Shown: positions 8,130-17,301, counted from the stretch's first letter. The stretch is DNA of 64,000 nucleotides from Abyssibacter profundi (GCF_003151135.1 NZ_QEQK01000012.1:1-64000), one strand, 5' to 3'. The notes: generated by a model from the letters alone, not told the origin. Numbers and translations: made by a program.

Positions 8130-9485
8130 ATGCGCTACGCATGGATGGTCGCCAGTTCGCTGGCCTTACTCGCGGGTGCCGCCCAAGCGGCTGACGGCGA
8201 TATTTACACCACGCTGGAACTGGAGCACCGCGAGTTTCCGCAGCAGTCCAAGGTTCCGGACCAGCCCGACCGCCAAAGCTCCGCCGCCCTGGAAATCGAG
8301 TTCTTCCGGGAATGGAACCGCGGGGATCAGCTCTTCTCCGGCGTGATTTTCGGTCGTGTCGATTCCGATGACGACGAGCGCACGCATTGGGACATTCGTG
8401 AACTCAGCTTTGTGCACGCGGCCCGTGACTACGAGGTCCGGCTGGGCATTCGCAAGGTGTTCTGGGGGGTGACCGAATCACGTCATCTCGTCGACATCAT
8501 CAATCAGACCGATTTCGTCGAAGACATCGACAACGAGGACAAGCTGGGCCAGCCGATGGTCAATCTGGCCTGGATCAGCCCATTTGGCACCTGGGATGTG
8601 TTCTGGATGCCGCTGTTCCGCGAGCGCACCTTTCCCGGCGAGGACGGCCGCCCCGCCTTCCCCCTGCCCATCGAACAGGATGCAGCGCGTTATCAGTCCC
8701 ATCGCGGCGACAACCACGATGATTTCGCCCTGCGCTGGCGACACACATTGGGCGCCGTCGACATCGGCCTGAGTGCCTTCAAGGGCACCGCGCGTGATCC
8801 ACGGCTGGTGCCCTGCCTGCGTGAGGGCAGCGGCTTTCCCAACACCGAAAACCAGGCGAACTGCGATCTGGAAAGCCTGATGGCGGGCGCCATGCCCACC
8901 GGCAACCCAAGCTTCGACGACATCATCGTGGGCCTGGCACAGGCGGGCGGCAATAACACCACCGAAGAGGACGTGCGTAACGCCCTGTTGCTCATCCCGC
9001 ACTATGACCAGATCGAGCAGTACGCACTGGATGCGCAGTGGATCATCGGAGCGACGGCGCTGAAGCTGGAAGCCACGCGACGCGAGCAGCGCGGCGAGTG
9101 GACCAATGCCCTGGTGACCGGGTTCGAGTACACGCTCTACGGGCTCTTCGGCTCGGCCATCGATATGGGGCTGCTGTCGGAGTACCTGTATGACGAGCGC
9201 GATCCTGAAACGCAGGACCTATTTGATCGGGAGATCTTTGCCGGCACGCGCCTTGGCTTTAACGACGTCGCCGGTACCGCCGTGCTGGCTGGCGCGGTGC
9301 GCAGCCTCGACGAGACAACGGTGGCCTATTTGTTGGAAGCCGAACGCCGTTTCGGTTCATCACTGAAGGTATCGGCGCAGGTGCGGGCCTTGAGCAACGT
9401 GCCCGATTCCGCGCCAGAGCAGTCCTTCAGTTCGGTCCTCGAACAAGAGGACACGTTCAGCCTGATCATGGAAGCGTACTTCTAA
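8130..9485 (+). CDS. Outer-membrane beta-barrel protein (porin-like)
   Basis: Protein of about 451 aa. A signal peptide (MRYAWMVASSLALLAGAAQA) is followed by amphipathic beta-strands such as ELSFVHAARDYEVRLGIRKVFWG and TALKLEATRRE. The protein ends in a C-terminal phenylalanine (MEAYF), the usual signal for BAM-dependent barrel insertion. It resembles alginate-export/DUF1302-like barrels in general style, but no solute specificity can be read. ATG 8130 follows AGGGA at about 6 nt; in-frame ATG 8112 is possible. It stands alone, convergent with the Panacea gene. Aromatic and Asp-rich loops are consistent with extracellular turns. Confidence 0.75.
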   Translation: MRYAWMVASSLALLAGAAQAADGDIYTTLELEHREFPQQSKVPDQPDRQSSAALEIEFFREWNRGDQLFSGVIFGRVDSDDDERTHWDIRELSFVHAARDYEVRLGIRKVFWGVTESRHLVDIINQTDFVEDIDNEDKLGQPMVNLAWISPFGTWDVFWMPLFRERTFPGEDGRPAFPLPIEQDAARYQSHRGDNHDDFALRWRHTLGAVDIGLSAFKGTARDPRLVPCLREGSGFPNTENQANCDLESLMAGAMPTGNPSFDDIIVGLAQAGGNNTTEEDVRNALLLIPHYDQIEQYALDAQWIIGATALKLEATRREQRGEWTNALVTGFEYTLYGLFGSAIDMGLLSEYLYDERDPETQDLFDREIFAGTRLGFNDVAGTAVLAGAVRSLDETTVAYLLEAERRFGSSLKVSAQVRALSNVPDSAPEQSFSSVLEQEDTFSLIMEAYF

Positions 9486-9512
9486 CCGCAGGCGCGTAAG
9501 CCCGCGCCCGGA

Positions 9513-10094
9513 TCAAACGCTTTTGACGCCGTCGCGCTGCGGCGCGATGAGTATGCGCTGGGTGTCTTTCACCGACTTGGCGGACGTCACCTTGCGGTTG
9601 CGCTCAGCCAATTGCCGGAACCACATCCGGATGGTTTCGTTGGGAATGGCGACGCGATCGACCGACCGCTCCTCGTCGTTCCACAGCAGGTCCCAGGGGC
9701 CGCCCTGCTCACGCGTGACCAGTGACAGGTCATATCCGGACAGCTTGCCGTATGCCTTCCAGGTGATGGACAACACGCGCCGCGTACCTTCATCGGCAGC
9801 CTGTGGGTGCGGGGTCAGCTCCACCATCTTCCCGGAGTTCGCATCAGTCCGGCGCACAACCAATGGCTCCATAACCCGCTTGGTGCCGCTCAGCAAGTCG
9901 CCCAGCACGTCGATTCGCGGCCCATCCACCGTGGCCATGACCTGGCCTTCGACCAATGGCTTGCCGAGCATGGCCAGATGCCAGCCATGGGCACAGTACG
10001 TCAGCTCGTGCAGCTTGGGAGGGTTCATATCCCGCAGCCGCTCACCAGCGGCCTGCGCGACAAAAAAATTGGCAACGGCAACAGCGTCGAGCAT
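9513..10094 (-). CDS. Panacea/SocA-like (DUF4065) domain protein
   Basis: Protein of 193 aa. The N-terminus, LDAVAVANFFVAQA followed by MNPPKLHELTYCAHGWHLAMLGKPLVEG and a DGPRIDVLGDLL segment, matches the Panacea (SocA/DUF4065) fold. This domain is found in antitoxins of many toxin-antitoxin pairs and in proteolysis-promoting adaptors such as SocA. The C-terminal 70 residues include YGKLSGYDLSLVTREQGGPWDLLW, also typical of the family. ATG 10094 is chosen because the domain begins there; longer in-frame starts to 10265 exist. No toxin gene adjoins it on the same strand: upstream is a 185-nt gap to a divergent META gene. It may be an orphan or a regulatory adaptor. Confidence 0.75.
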   Translation of the reverse strand: MLDAVAVANFFVAQAAGERLRDMNPPKLHELTYCAHGWHLAMLGKPLVEGQVMATVDGPRIDVLGDLLSGTKRVMEPLVVRRTDANSGKMVELTPHPQAADEGTRRVLSITWKAYGKLSGYDLSLVTREQGGPWDLLWNDEERSVDRVAIPNETIRMWFRQLAERNRKVTSAKSVKDTQRILIAPQRDGVKSV

Positions 10095-10279
10095 CCGGTT
10101 TGTAACCTGGACAAAGAGTCGTTGAACCAGCAGTGAACGCCAAGCGCCCAGCATTTGCAAGACAATCATGCTGCGCTGGTCGCGACCGCCGGTCTGCGTA
10201 TACTGCAATGCCTGCCAGACTCGACTCGGACGCGCCAGATTCGCGGCCGATATGACCGGATACAAGGAGCCATCAGCGC

Positions 10280-10747
10280 ATGCGCCATCAGTCTTATCTT
10301 CGCCGTTTGTTCCAACGCGGCCGGACGTTCACGCCGTTGGCATTGTTGTCCGTCGTCCTTTGCTCGGCTTGTGCCACACCCGTGGCCGAGGCACCGGCGC
10401 TTGCGCTGACCGGCACGCCTTGGGTCCTGGTGTCGCTTGGGGGGCAACCCGTCGATCCGGACGTCCAACCCGCCACGCTGGTCATGGAAACCGGCACCCA
10501 GCGCATGTACGGCCACGCGGGCTGCAACCGCATGAGCGGAGAGTACAGCCGCGACAATGACAGCCTGGCGTTCTCACGACTCGTGACCACCAAAATGGCC
10601 TGTGCCAAGGGCATGGCGCAGGAGCAGCAATTCCTGCAGGCGCTGGCCGCGACCCAGGGGCACCGCGTAGAAGCCGGCCGTCTGGTGCTGCTGAACGACG
10701 CTGGCCAGCCTGTGGCCACGCTGATGGCCGAGCCCTCGGTGGGCTAG
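10280..10747 (+). CDS. META-domain lipoprotein (HslJ-like)
   Basis: Protein of 155 aa. A basic N-terminus, hydrophobic core and lipobox CSAC near residue 31 indicate an envelope lipoprotein. The remainder is a META domain: TGTPWVLVSLGGQPV, YGHAGCNRMSGEYSRD and TTKMACAKGMAQEQQFLQAL are diagnostic blocks, with the conserved GCNR and M-A-C elements. HslJ-type proteins are heat- or stress-linked; their biochemical role is unclear. It is transcribed away from the Panacea gene and faces the VWA gene, with a hairpin between the two ends. Confidence 0.87.
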   Translation: MRHQSYLRRLFQRGRTFTPLALLSVVLCSACATPVAEAPALALTGTPWVLVSLGGQPVDPDVQPATLVMETGTQRMYGHAGCNRMSGEYSRDNDSLAFSRLVTTKMACAKGMAQEQQFLQALAATQGHRVEAGRLVLLNDAGQPVATLMAEPSVG

Positions 10748-10758
10748 ACCGGCCCGGC

Positions 10759-10789
10759 CCTGACGCGCCGCTACTTCGTGCGCGTCAGG
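10759..10789. terminator. Hairpin between convergent genes
   Basis: A perfect 10-bp inverted repeat (CCTGACGCGC / GCGCGTCAGG) with an 11-nt loop sits between the META gene and the 3' end of the VWA gene, overlapping the last VWA codons. There is no T run on either side, so its strength as an intrinsic terminator is uncertain. Confidence 0.45.
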
Positions 10790-11955
10790 CGCCGCATCGC
10801 ATCTTCCAGCCCCTGAATGGTGAGCGGGAACATGCGGTCTTCGAAGATCGCCTTCGTCATCTGCACGGAGGGTGCGTACTCCCAGTGCGCTTCCGGCTCG
10901 GGGTTCAACCAGACCGCGCGCGGAAAATGATCCAGCAGCCGCCGGGCCCAAACCTCGCCGGCTTCTTCGTTCCAGTGCTCGACGCTACCGCCGGGATAGG
11001 CGATCTCGTAAGGGCTCATGGTGGCGTCCCCCACGAAAATAATCTTGTAGTCCGGCCCGTAGGTACGGATCAGCTCACGGGTCGGCGTCTTTTCTGACCG
11101 GCGCCGCCGATTGTCCTTCCACACGCTTTCGTAGATGAAGTTGTGGAAGTAGTAGTACTCCATGTGCTTGAACTCGGTGCGCGCGGCGGAGAACAGCTCT
11201 TCGCAGGTGCGCACATGCGGATCCATCGATCCACCCACATCGAAAAACAGCAACACCTTCACCGCGTTGTGGCGCTCGGGCACCATTTTGATGTCGAGCA
11301 GGCCGGCATTCTTGGCGGTGGAGCGAATCGTGTCGCTCAAATCCAGGGTGTCGGCGGCCCCCTCACGGGCGAAGCGCCGAAGCCGGCGTAGGGCCATTTT
11401 GATGTTGCGGGTGCCCAGTTCGCGGCTGTCGTCCAGGTTGGCGAACTCGCGCTTGTCCCAGACCTTCACGGCCGATCGGTTGCGACTACCGGCCTGACCA
11501 ATGCGAACACCCTCGGGATTGAACCCGTAGGCGCCGAACGGGGATGTACCCCCGGTACCAATCCACTTGTTGCCGCCCTGATGGCGCTTTTCCTGTTCTT
11601 CCAGTCGCTTGCGCAAGGTCTCCATGAGTTTCTCGAACCCACCCATGGCCTCGATCTTGGCCTTGTCCTCGTCGGACAGGTGCAGTTCGCTCTGCTTGCG
11701 CAGCCACTCCTCGGGAATTTCGGCGAACAAATCCTCGGTCACGGACTCCACGCCATGCCAGTAGGCCGCGAACACTTGATCGAAGCGGTCGTACTTGGTC
11801 TCGTCCTTGACCAGACAGGCGCGCGAGACGACGTAGAAGTCATCGAGGCTGTAGAGCACGACCTGCTTTTGCAGCGCCTCCAGCAACGTGAGAAATTCAG
11901 TGACCGTGGGCTTGAGCCCGCCCTCACGCAGGGCAAAGAAGAAAGACAGCAACAT
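10771..11955 (-). CDS. VWA domain protein, CoxE-like
   Basis: Protein of 394 aa. The N-terminal half is helical and charged; the C-terminal half is a von Willebrand A-type domain of the CoxE group with a MIDAS-like FFDVGGSMDPHV motif near residue 240 (DxGGS instead of DxSxS). YKIIFVGDATMSPYEI and PRAVWLNPEPEAHWEY follow. CoxE-type proteins usually work with a MoxR AAA+ ATPase in maturation of metalloenzymes or complexes. Here no MoxR gene is present in the vicinity. The start overlaps the stop of the OsmC gene (TGATG), so the two are co-transcribed. Confidence 0.85.
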   Translation of the reverse strand: MLLSFFFALREGGLKPTVTEFLTLLEALQKQVVLYSLDDFYVVSRACLVKDETKYDRFDQVFAAYWHGVESVTEDLFAEIPEEWLRKQSELHLSDEDKAKIEAMGGFEKLMETLRKRLEEQEKRHQGGNKWIGTGGTSPFGAYGFNPEGVRIGQAGSRNRSAVKVWDKREFANLDDSRELGTRNIKMALRRLRRFAREGAADTLDLSDTIRSTAKNAGLLDIKMVPERHNAVKVLLFFDVGGSMDPHVRTCEELFSAARTEFKHMEYYYFHNFIYESVWKDNRRRRSEKTPTRELIRTYGPDYKIIFVGDATMSPYEIAYPGGSVEHWNEEAGEVWARRLLDHFPRAVWLNPEPEAHWEYAPSVQMTKAIFEDRMFPLTIQGLEDAMRRLTRTK

Positions 11956-12386
11956 CAGGCGGAACGGATTTCGAAATCGTGGGTGATGTCGACACTGGCC
12001 TGCAGCATCAGCGAGGCCGAACAGTATTTTTCGGCAGACAACTGCACGGCGCGGGCGACATGGCGCTCGGCCAGGTCACGGCCTTCAACAATGAAATGCA
12101 GATGAATGGCCGTGAACACCTTGGGCACCGTTTCGGCGCGGGTGCCCTGGATTTCCACCGAACAGTCGGTGACGTCCTGGCGCGATTTGCGCAGGATGAG
12201 CATCACATCCATTGCACTGCAGCTGCCCACACCCAGCAGCATCAGCTCCATGGGACGCATGCCCAGATTCCGACCTCCGATATCCGGCGAACCATCGATC
12301 ACGATGCCGTGACCACTGCCGGACTCGCCGACCCAGGTGACACCTTCGGAGAGTTTGAGTCTTGCTGACATCGTATTCACAGTCAT
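11955..12386 (-). CDS. OsmC-family peroxiredoxin-like protein
   Basis: Protein of about 143 aa (or 138 aa from ATG 12371). It has the OsmC/Ohr fold signatures: RPMELMLLGVGSCSAMDVMLILRK with one reactive cysteine near residue 58, and a second conserved cysteine in AEKYCSASLMLQ near 122. These paired cysteines reduce organic peroxides in the YhfA/OsmC family. It is divergent from the Crp-like gene with about 60 nt between, exactly the arrangement of yhfA and crp in Escherichia coli and of the OsmC gene and vfr in Pseudomonas. Regulation by the neighbouring Crp-like protein is therefore plausible but not shown. Confidence 0.88.
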   Translation of the reverse strand: MTVNTMSARLKLSEGVTWVGESGSGHGIVIDGSPDIGGRNLGMRPMELMLLGVGSCSAMDVMLILRKSRQDVTDCSVEIQGTRAETVPKVFTAIHLHFIVEGRDLAERHVARAVQLSAEKYCSASLMLQASVDITHDFEIRSA

Positions 12387-12445
12387 AGCGGTATGATACT
12401 GATGAGAAAAGAGACGGGGAGCGGCGGAATGACCGCTGAACAAGC

Positions 12446-13111
12446 ATGACCAGCCCACCAAGGCTGGACGAGGGCAGTGAGGCCGCCATCCAGGCCTTTC
12501 ACATGGCGGCACACCGGAGACACTACCCGAAGAATCACACGATTCTGCATGAGGGTGATGCGCCGGACTCGCTGTATCTGATTCTGGAAGGCTCGGTGAG
12601 CATCATCTACGAGGATGAGGACGGGCGCGAGATGGTACTCGCCTACCTCAACCCGGGTGACTTCTTCGGCGAGATGAGCCTGTTTCCCGAAATGGAATCG
12701 CGCAGCGCCATCGCGCGCACACGCAAACCCACCGTGGTCTCGGAACTCGGGTTTCAGCCGTTCCGCGAACTGGCTCACAAGCACCCCGACCTGATGTTCG
12801 TGCTGGGCCATCAACTGGCCAAGCGCTTGCGCGACACCTCTCGCCGCGCAGCCGATCTGGCGTTCGTGGATGTCGCGGGACGCATCGCCCGTACGCTGCT
12901 GTCGCTCACCAACGAACCCGGTCACGAGGTCGTCGATAGCGGGCGCGTGGTGCGCATCAGCCGTCAGGAACTGGCGCGCATTGTCGGCTGCTCCCGCGAG
13001 ATGGCCGGCCGCGTGCTCAAGGCTTTGGAAGAAGACAGCCTGGTCCGGGTCAAGGGCCGCGCCGTGTTCGTTCCGGACGCCACACGCGAATCGCTGGGCC
13101 CTGAAATCTGA
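12446..13111 (+). CDS. Crp/Vfr-type cyclic-AMP receptor transcription factor
   Basis: Protein of 221 aa, same length class as Crp and Vfr. The N-terminal cyclic-nucleotide pocket has PGDFFGEMSLFPEMESRSA near residues 70-90, retaining the Gly-Glu and Arg-Ser that hold the cAMP phosphate and ribose. DTSRRAADLAF near 130 keeps the Thr-Ser pair that contacts adenine. The C-terminal helix-turn-helix ISRQELARIVGCSREMAGRVLKAL matches the Crp recognition helix. These residues fit a cAMP-responding protein rather than a c-di-GMP-binding Clp variant, but that is inference. A class III cyclase gene lies 4 kb away (17452-18777). Its stop overlaps the HMG-CoA lyase start by one base. Confidence 0.9.
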   Translation: MTSPPRLDEGSEAAIQAFHMAAHRRHYPKNHTILHEGDAPDSLYLILEGSVSIIYEDEDGREMVLAYLNPGDFFGEMSLFPEMESRSAIARTRKPTVVSELGFQPFRELAHKHPDLMFVLGHQLAKRLRDTSRRAADLAFVDVAGRIARTLLSLTNEPGHEVVDSGRVVRISRQELARIVGCSREMAGRVLKALEEDSLVRVKGRAVFVPDATRESLGPEI

Positions 13112-14022
13112 TGCGCACGGACGACCGGGTCACTCTGGTCGAGATGGGCCCGCGTGATGGGCTGCAGAACGAGGCCGCAGCGCTCACGCCCGCGGTCCGC
13201 GTCGAGTTGATTCGGCGCCTGGCCAGCACGGGCCTCACGCACATCGAGGCCGGGGCCTTTGTGTCGCCCAAATGGGTGCCACAAATGGCCGCATCGGACA
13301 CGGTCCTGTCCAGCCTGGATCACGACGCCGGCATCCGCTACCCCGTCCTGGTCCCGAACATGAAGGGCTTCGAGACGGCCCGGGCTGTGGGAGCGCGCGA
13401 TGTCTCGGTCTTTGCCGCTGCTTCCGAGTCCTTCTCCCGCAAGAACATCAACTGCTCCATCGCCGAAAGCCTGGAGCGCTTCCGCCCGGTCTGTGAGGCT
13501 GCACGCGCTGAAGGCATGCGCCTGCGTGGCTACGTCTCCTGCGTCATGGGCTGCCCCTACGAAGGCCCGATTCAGCCGCAGGCGGTGCTGACCGTCAGCC
13601 GCGCGCTGATGGAGCTGGGCTGCGAGGAAATCTCGCTGGGCGACACGATTGGCACGGGCACGCCCGCTGCCACCCGGCAGTTGCTGGCTGTGCTGGCCGA
13701 TGAGTTACCGGTCGAGCAACTGGCCGCGCATTTCCATGACACCTATGGCCAGGCCCTCGCGAACCTGCTGGTCGCGCTGGAAGCCGGCGTACGGGTCATC
13801 GACGCCTCGGTGGCGGGGTTAGGTGGCTGCCCCTACGCGAAGGGTGCCAGCGGCAATGTCGGCACGGAGGACGTGCTGTACATGCTCAACGGCATGGGCC
13901 TGGAGACGGGCGTGGATCTGGACGGCGTCGTCGATGTCGGCGCGTGGATTTGCGAACACTTAGGCCGTCCGCCCGCCTCCAAGGCTGCGCGCGCGTTGGC
14001 CGCACGCCGCGTATCGAACTGA
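13111..14022 (+). CDS. mvaB: Hydroxymethylglutaryl-CoA lyase
   Basis: Protein of 303 aa, a TIM-barrel DRE-metallolyase. It cleaves HMG-CoA into acetoacetate and acetyl-CoA, the last step of leucine catabolism. The N-terminal VEMGPRDGLQNE holds the metal-binding Asp and catalytic Arg. HFHDTYGQALAN supplies two metal-binding histidines. GLGGCPYAKGASGNVGTED is the family signature with the catalytic cysteine. The start shares one base with the stop of the Crp-like gene, so expression is probably coupled. This insertion separates the regulator from trpC, its usual neighbour in pseudomonads. The other leucine-degradation genes are not nearby. Confidence 0.93.
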   Translation: MRTDDRVTLVEMGPRDGLQNEAAALTPAVRVELIRRLASTGLTHIEAGAFVSPKWVPQMAASDTVLSSLDHDAGIRYPVLVPNMKGFETARAVGARDVSVFAAASESFSRKNINCSIAESLERFRPVCEAARAEGMRLRGYVSCVMGCPYEGPIQPQAVLTVSRALMELGCEEISLGDTIGTGTPAATRQLLAVLADELPVEQLAAHFHDTYGQALANLLVALEAGVRVIDASVAGLGGCPYAKGASGNVGTEDVLYMLNGMGLETGVDLDGVVDVGAWICEHLGRPPASKAARALAARRVSN

Positions 14023-14031
14023 GCCGACGCC

Positions 14032-14844
14032 CTAACCCGCCTGCAACGGGTGGTCGATCAGCTGGGCCAGCGCCTCACCGGGGTCCGGCGCCCGCATCAA
14101 CGACTCGCCGATCAGAAAGCCATGCACGTCAGCGGCCTGCATGCGCTGGATGTCTTCGCGCTGATGGATACCGCTTTCGGTGATCAGCACGCGGTCGGCC
14201 GGCACGGCGTCACGCAGCGACAGCGTGGTGTCCAAGCTGACGTCGAAGGTGCGCAGGTTGCGGTTGTTCACGCCCAGCAACGGACAAAGCGCAGGCGGCA
14301 ACGCCAACGCGCGCTCCAGCTCGGCGGCATCGTGGACCTCGACCAGCGTATCCATGCCCAGCTCGACCGCCGCCTCGGCCAAGCTGCGGAGCTGGGCATC
14401 ATCCAGCGCGGCCACGATGAGCAGCACGCAATCTGCGCCCCAGGCACGGGCCTCGGCCACCTGGTAGGTGTCGATCAGGAAATCCTTTCGGATCACCGGC
14501 AAACCCGCCGCCTTGGCCTGCACAAGGTAATCCGGCGCCCCCTGGAAGTACGCCGTGTCCGTCAGTACGGACAGGCAGGCCGCCCCACCCGCCGCATAGC
14601 GATGGGCCAGCCATTCGGGGTCGAAGTCCGGACGGATCAAGCCCTTGCTGGGCGAGGCTTTCTTGAGCTCGGCGATGACCGCTGGCTGATGCTGCTCAAC
14701 ACGGGCACGCAGTGCGGCGGCAAAACCGCGGGGCGGCTCGGCATCACCGGCTTTCGCTCGAAGCGCCTCGGCCGAGATGCGCGAACGCGCCACGGCCAAC
14801 TCGTCCCGCTTGGTGGCGAGAATCTTCTCGAGGATGTCGCTCAT
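14032..14844 (-). CDS. trpC: Indole-3-glycerol phosphate synthase
   Basis: Protein of 270 aa, standard length. It catalyses ring closure of CdRP to indole-3-glycerol phosphate in tryptophan synthesis. Diagnostic segments are AELKKASPSKGLIRPDFDP (catalytic lysine), RKDFLIDTYQ, GVNNRNLRTFDVS and TESGIHQREDI (phosphate binding). It is monofunctional: no TrpF domain is attached. The start ATG 14844 lies 4 nt after the trpD stop, so trpD-trpC are one operon. The 3' end faces HMG-CoA lyase with only 9 nt between. Confidence 0.96.
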   Translation of the reverse strand: MSDILEKILATKRDELAVARSRISAEALRAKAGDAEPPRGFAAALRARVEQHQPAVIAELKKASPSKGLIRPDFDPEWLAHRYAAGGAACLSVLTDTAYFQGAPDYLVQAKAAGLPVIRKDFLIDTYQVAEARAWGADCVLLIVAALDDAQLRSLAEAAVELGMDTLVEVHDAAELERALALPPALCPLLGVNNRNLRTFDVSLDTTLSLRDAVPADRVLITESGIHQREDIQRMQAADVHGFLIGESLMRAPDPGEALAQLIDHPLQAG

Positions 14845-14848
14845 GGAG

Positions 14849-15868
14849 TCAGAGCTGCTGCGATAGCCGGGCAAGCCGCTTGAGCGTATCCAGCGCGGTG
14901 CCGGCCGCCAGGACCTCGCGCGCCCGGTTAACGCCATCGGCCATGGTGCTCGCCAGACCGGCAACATAAATGCCCGCGCCAGCATTGAGGGCAATCATGT
15001 CGGCCACCGAGCCGGCGCGCCCGCCCAGCGCCTGCTGGATCATGTCGCGGCTTTCCTCGGCAGATGCGGCGCGTAGCGGCTGCAGGCTATGCGCCGTGAC
15101 GCCGAAGGTGGCCGGTTCGATGGTGTAGGTGCGGACTTCGCCCATGCGCAGCTCTGCAACATGCGTGGGCTGCACCGGACTGATCTCGTCCAGCCCATCC
15201 TGACCATGGACCACCATGACGTGCTCGCTACCCAGGCGTTGCATCACCTCGGCAATCGGTGTGCACCAAGCGCCGGAGAAGACTCCGATCACCTGGCAAG
15301 GCGCCGCTGCAGGGTTGGTCAGCGGGCCCAGTAGATTGAACACCGTGCGGACGCCCAGATCCCGCCGGGGCCCGATCGCATGCTTCATCGCCGAGTGATA
15401 ACCCGGCGCGAACATGAACCCGACGCCCACCTCATCCACGCAGCGGGCCACGGCGTCGGGGTCCAGACTGACTTTGACCCCGGCGGATTCCAGCACATCG
15501 GCGCTGCCGAACTTGCTGGAAACCGAGCGATTGCCATGCTTGGCCACGTGGCCACCCGCGGCGGCCACCACCATGGCGGCAGCCGTGGACACGTTGAAAA
15601 TCCCGCTGGCGTCACCACCGGTTCCGCAGGTATCGACCAGATGCTTGCGGGCACGCTCGCTCAGCGAAACCGGCGTCGCCAGCTCTCGCATCACCTTCGC
15701 CGCAGCCGCAATTTCGTCGACGGTCTCGCCCTTGCAACGCAGGGCGACCAGAAACCCGGCCACCTGCGCCGGCGTGTACTCGCCGGCCATGATGCCGCGC
15801 ATGGTCTGGGTCATGACCTCGGAACCGAGGTCACGGGCATCCAGCAACTGTTCAAGCACAGCTTTCAT
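14849..15868 (-). CDS. trpD: Anthranilate phosphoribosyltransferase
   Basis: Protein of 339 aa. It transfers phosphoribose from PRPP to anthranilate. Typical blocks are VDTCGTGGDASGIFNVSTAAA (PRPP loop), HGNRSVSSKFGSADVLE and the metal-binding region around VVHGQDGLDEIS. No glutamine amidotransferase domain is fused. trpG, which normally precedes trpD in this order, is not in the window: the upstream gene is gltA, with a hairpin between. trpG and trpE must therefore lie elsewhere. Confidence 0.96.
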   Translation of the reverse strand: MKAVLEQLLDARDLGSEVMTQTMRGIMAGEYTPAQVAGFLVALRCKGETVDEIAAAAKVMRELATPVSLSERARKHLVDTCGTGGDASGIFNVSTAAAMVVAAAGGHVAKHGNRSVSSKFGSADVLESAGVKVSLDPDAVARCVDEVGVGFMFAPGYHSAMKHAIGPRRDLGVRTVFNLLGPLTNPAAAPCQVIGVFSGAWCTPIAEVMQRLGSEHVMVVHGQDGLDEISPVQPTHVAELRMGEVRTYTIEPATFGVTAHSLQPLRAASAEESRDMIQQALGGRAGSVADMIALNAGAGIYVAGLASTMADGVNRAREVLAAGTALDTLKRLARLSQQL

Positions 15869-15886
15869 GGAACTCTCGACTGGCCA

Positions 15887-15921
15887 GCCAGGGCGCACAC
15901 CAACGGCGGCGTCGCCCTGGC
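15887..15921 (-). terminator. Hairpin after gltA
   Basis: A 9-bp inverted repeat (GCCAGGGCG / CGCCCTGGC) with a 17-nt loop lies 13 nt past the gltA stop and ahead of trpD. It could separate gltA transcripts from the trp operon. No T run follows on the minus strand. Confidence 0.4.
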
Positions 15922-15934
15922 CGAATAGCGGGTG

Positions 15935-17227
15935 TTATCGCCCGGCGATGTCGGTGTACGGACGTTCGGTGGCGCCGGTGTAGATCTGACGCGGGCGACC
16001 AATCCGCATGCCCGGATCGGAGATCATTTCAAGATAGTGCGCCACCCAACCCACGGTGCGGCCGATGGCGAACATCGGCGTGAACATGTTGGTCGGAATG
16101 CCGATGGCCTTGTAGATGATGCCGCTGTAGAAATCGACGTTCGGGTACAGCTTGCGCTCGACGAAGTATTCATCCTTCAGCGCGATCTCTTCGAGCTTCA
16201 TCGCCAGTTCAAGCATGCCGTCGGTGTCGCCGCCGTAGGCCTTGAGCACCTTGTGGCAGTGCTCACGAATCACCGTGGCACGCGGATCAAAGTTCTTGTA
16301 CACGCGATGGCCGAAGCCCATCAGGCGGAACGGGTCGTTCTTGTCCTTGGCCTTGGCGATGAACTTGTCGACGTTGCTGACATCCCCGATGGCTGACAAC
16401 TGCTTGAGCACGGCCTCGTTCGCGCCACCATGCGCAGGCCCCCACAGGGCCGCAATGCCCGAGGAGATCGCGGCGTAGGGGTTACAGCCGGTGGAGCCCG
16501 CCAGGCGAACGGTGGAGGTCGATGCGTTCTGCTCGTGGTCGGCATGCAGGATCAGCAGCACGTCCAGCGCCTCGGCAGCCACGGGGTCAACCTCGTACTC
16601 TTCGGCCGGCACCGCAAACATCATCCGCAGGAAGTTCGAGCTGTAGTCGAGCTCGTTCTTCGGATAAATCATCGGCTGACCGATGGAGTACTTGTAGGCA
16701 GCTGCTGCGATCGTCGGGATCTTGGCGATCATCCGGCGGGCAAAAATCTTGCGGTGCTCGGGGTCAGCCGTGTTCGTGGTGTCGTGGTAGAACGCCGACA
16801 GGCCACTGACGATGGACGACAGCATGGCCATCGGATGGGCGTCGTAATGGAAGCCCGTGAAGAAGCGCTTCAGCGATTCGTTCAGCATGGTGTGCATGCG
16901 AATCGCGTCGGTGAATTCTTCGTACTCGCTCTGGGTCGGCAGTTCGCCGTTGAGCAGCAGGTAGCAGACTTCCATGTAGTTGGACTTCTGCGCCAGCTCA
17001 TCGGCACGGTAGCCGCGGTACAACAGCTGGCCCTTCTCGCCATCGATAAAGGTGATGGCCGACTCGCAGGAGCAGGTCGAGGTAAAGCCCGGATCAAAGG
17101 TAAACCCGCCGGTGTTCGCATACAGCTTGCGCACATCGACCGCAGGCGGGCCCATCGTGCCCTGAACCTGCGGGAGTTCTACGGAACTGCCGTCGGGGCC
17201 GGTGACTGTATACGAATCGCTGCTCAT
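15935..17227 (-). CDS. gltA: Citrate synthase
   Basis: Protein of 430 aa, the length of the hexameric type II citrate synthases of Gram-negative bacteria. It condenses acetyl-CoA and oxaloacetate at the start of the TCA cycle. The N-terminal extension with [22 protein letters not shown] is typical of the NADH-sensitive type. Catalytic histidines fall in the [18 protein letters not shown] [21 protein letters not shown] and [14 protein letters not shown], with a catalytic aspartate near the C-terminus ([21 protein letters not shown]). ATG 17227 fits the family start; a longer in-frame start at 17269 is unlikely. It has its own upstream gap of 224 nt. Confidence 0.96.
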   Translation of the reverse strand: MSSDSYTVTGPDGSSVELPQVQGTMGPPAVDVRKLYANTGGFTFDPGFTSTCSCESAITFIDGEKGQLLYRGYRADELAQKSNYMEVCYLLLNGELPTQSEYEEFTDAIRMHTMLNESLKRFFTGFHYDAHPMAMLSSIVSGLSAFYHDTTNTADPEHRKIFARRMIAKIPTIAAAAYKYSIGQPMIYPKNELDYSSNFLRMMFAVPAEEYEVDPVAAEALDVLLILHADHEQNASTSTVRLAGSTGCNPYAAISSGIAALWGPAHGGANEAVLKQLSAIGDVSNVDKFIAKAKDKNDPFRLMGFGHRVYKNFDPRATVIREHCHKVLKAYGGDTDGMLELAMKLEEIALKDEYFVERKLYPNVDFYSGIIYKAIGIPTNMFTPMFAIGRTVGWVAHYLEMISDPGMRIGRPRQIYTGATERPYTDIAGR

Positions 17228-17301
17228 GCTCGTCTTGCTCCCAGTCGGTCTCGGGGCCGTGGCTGACACAGGCCGTTGCAGCCTGCGATGGCGGCGATGT
17301 C

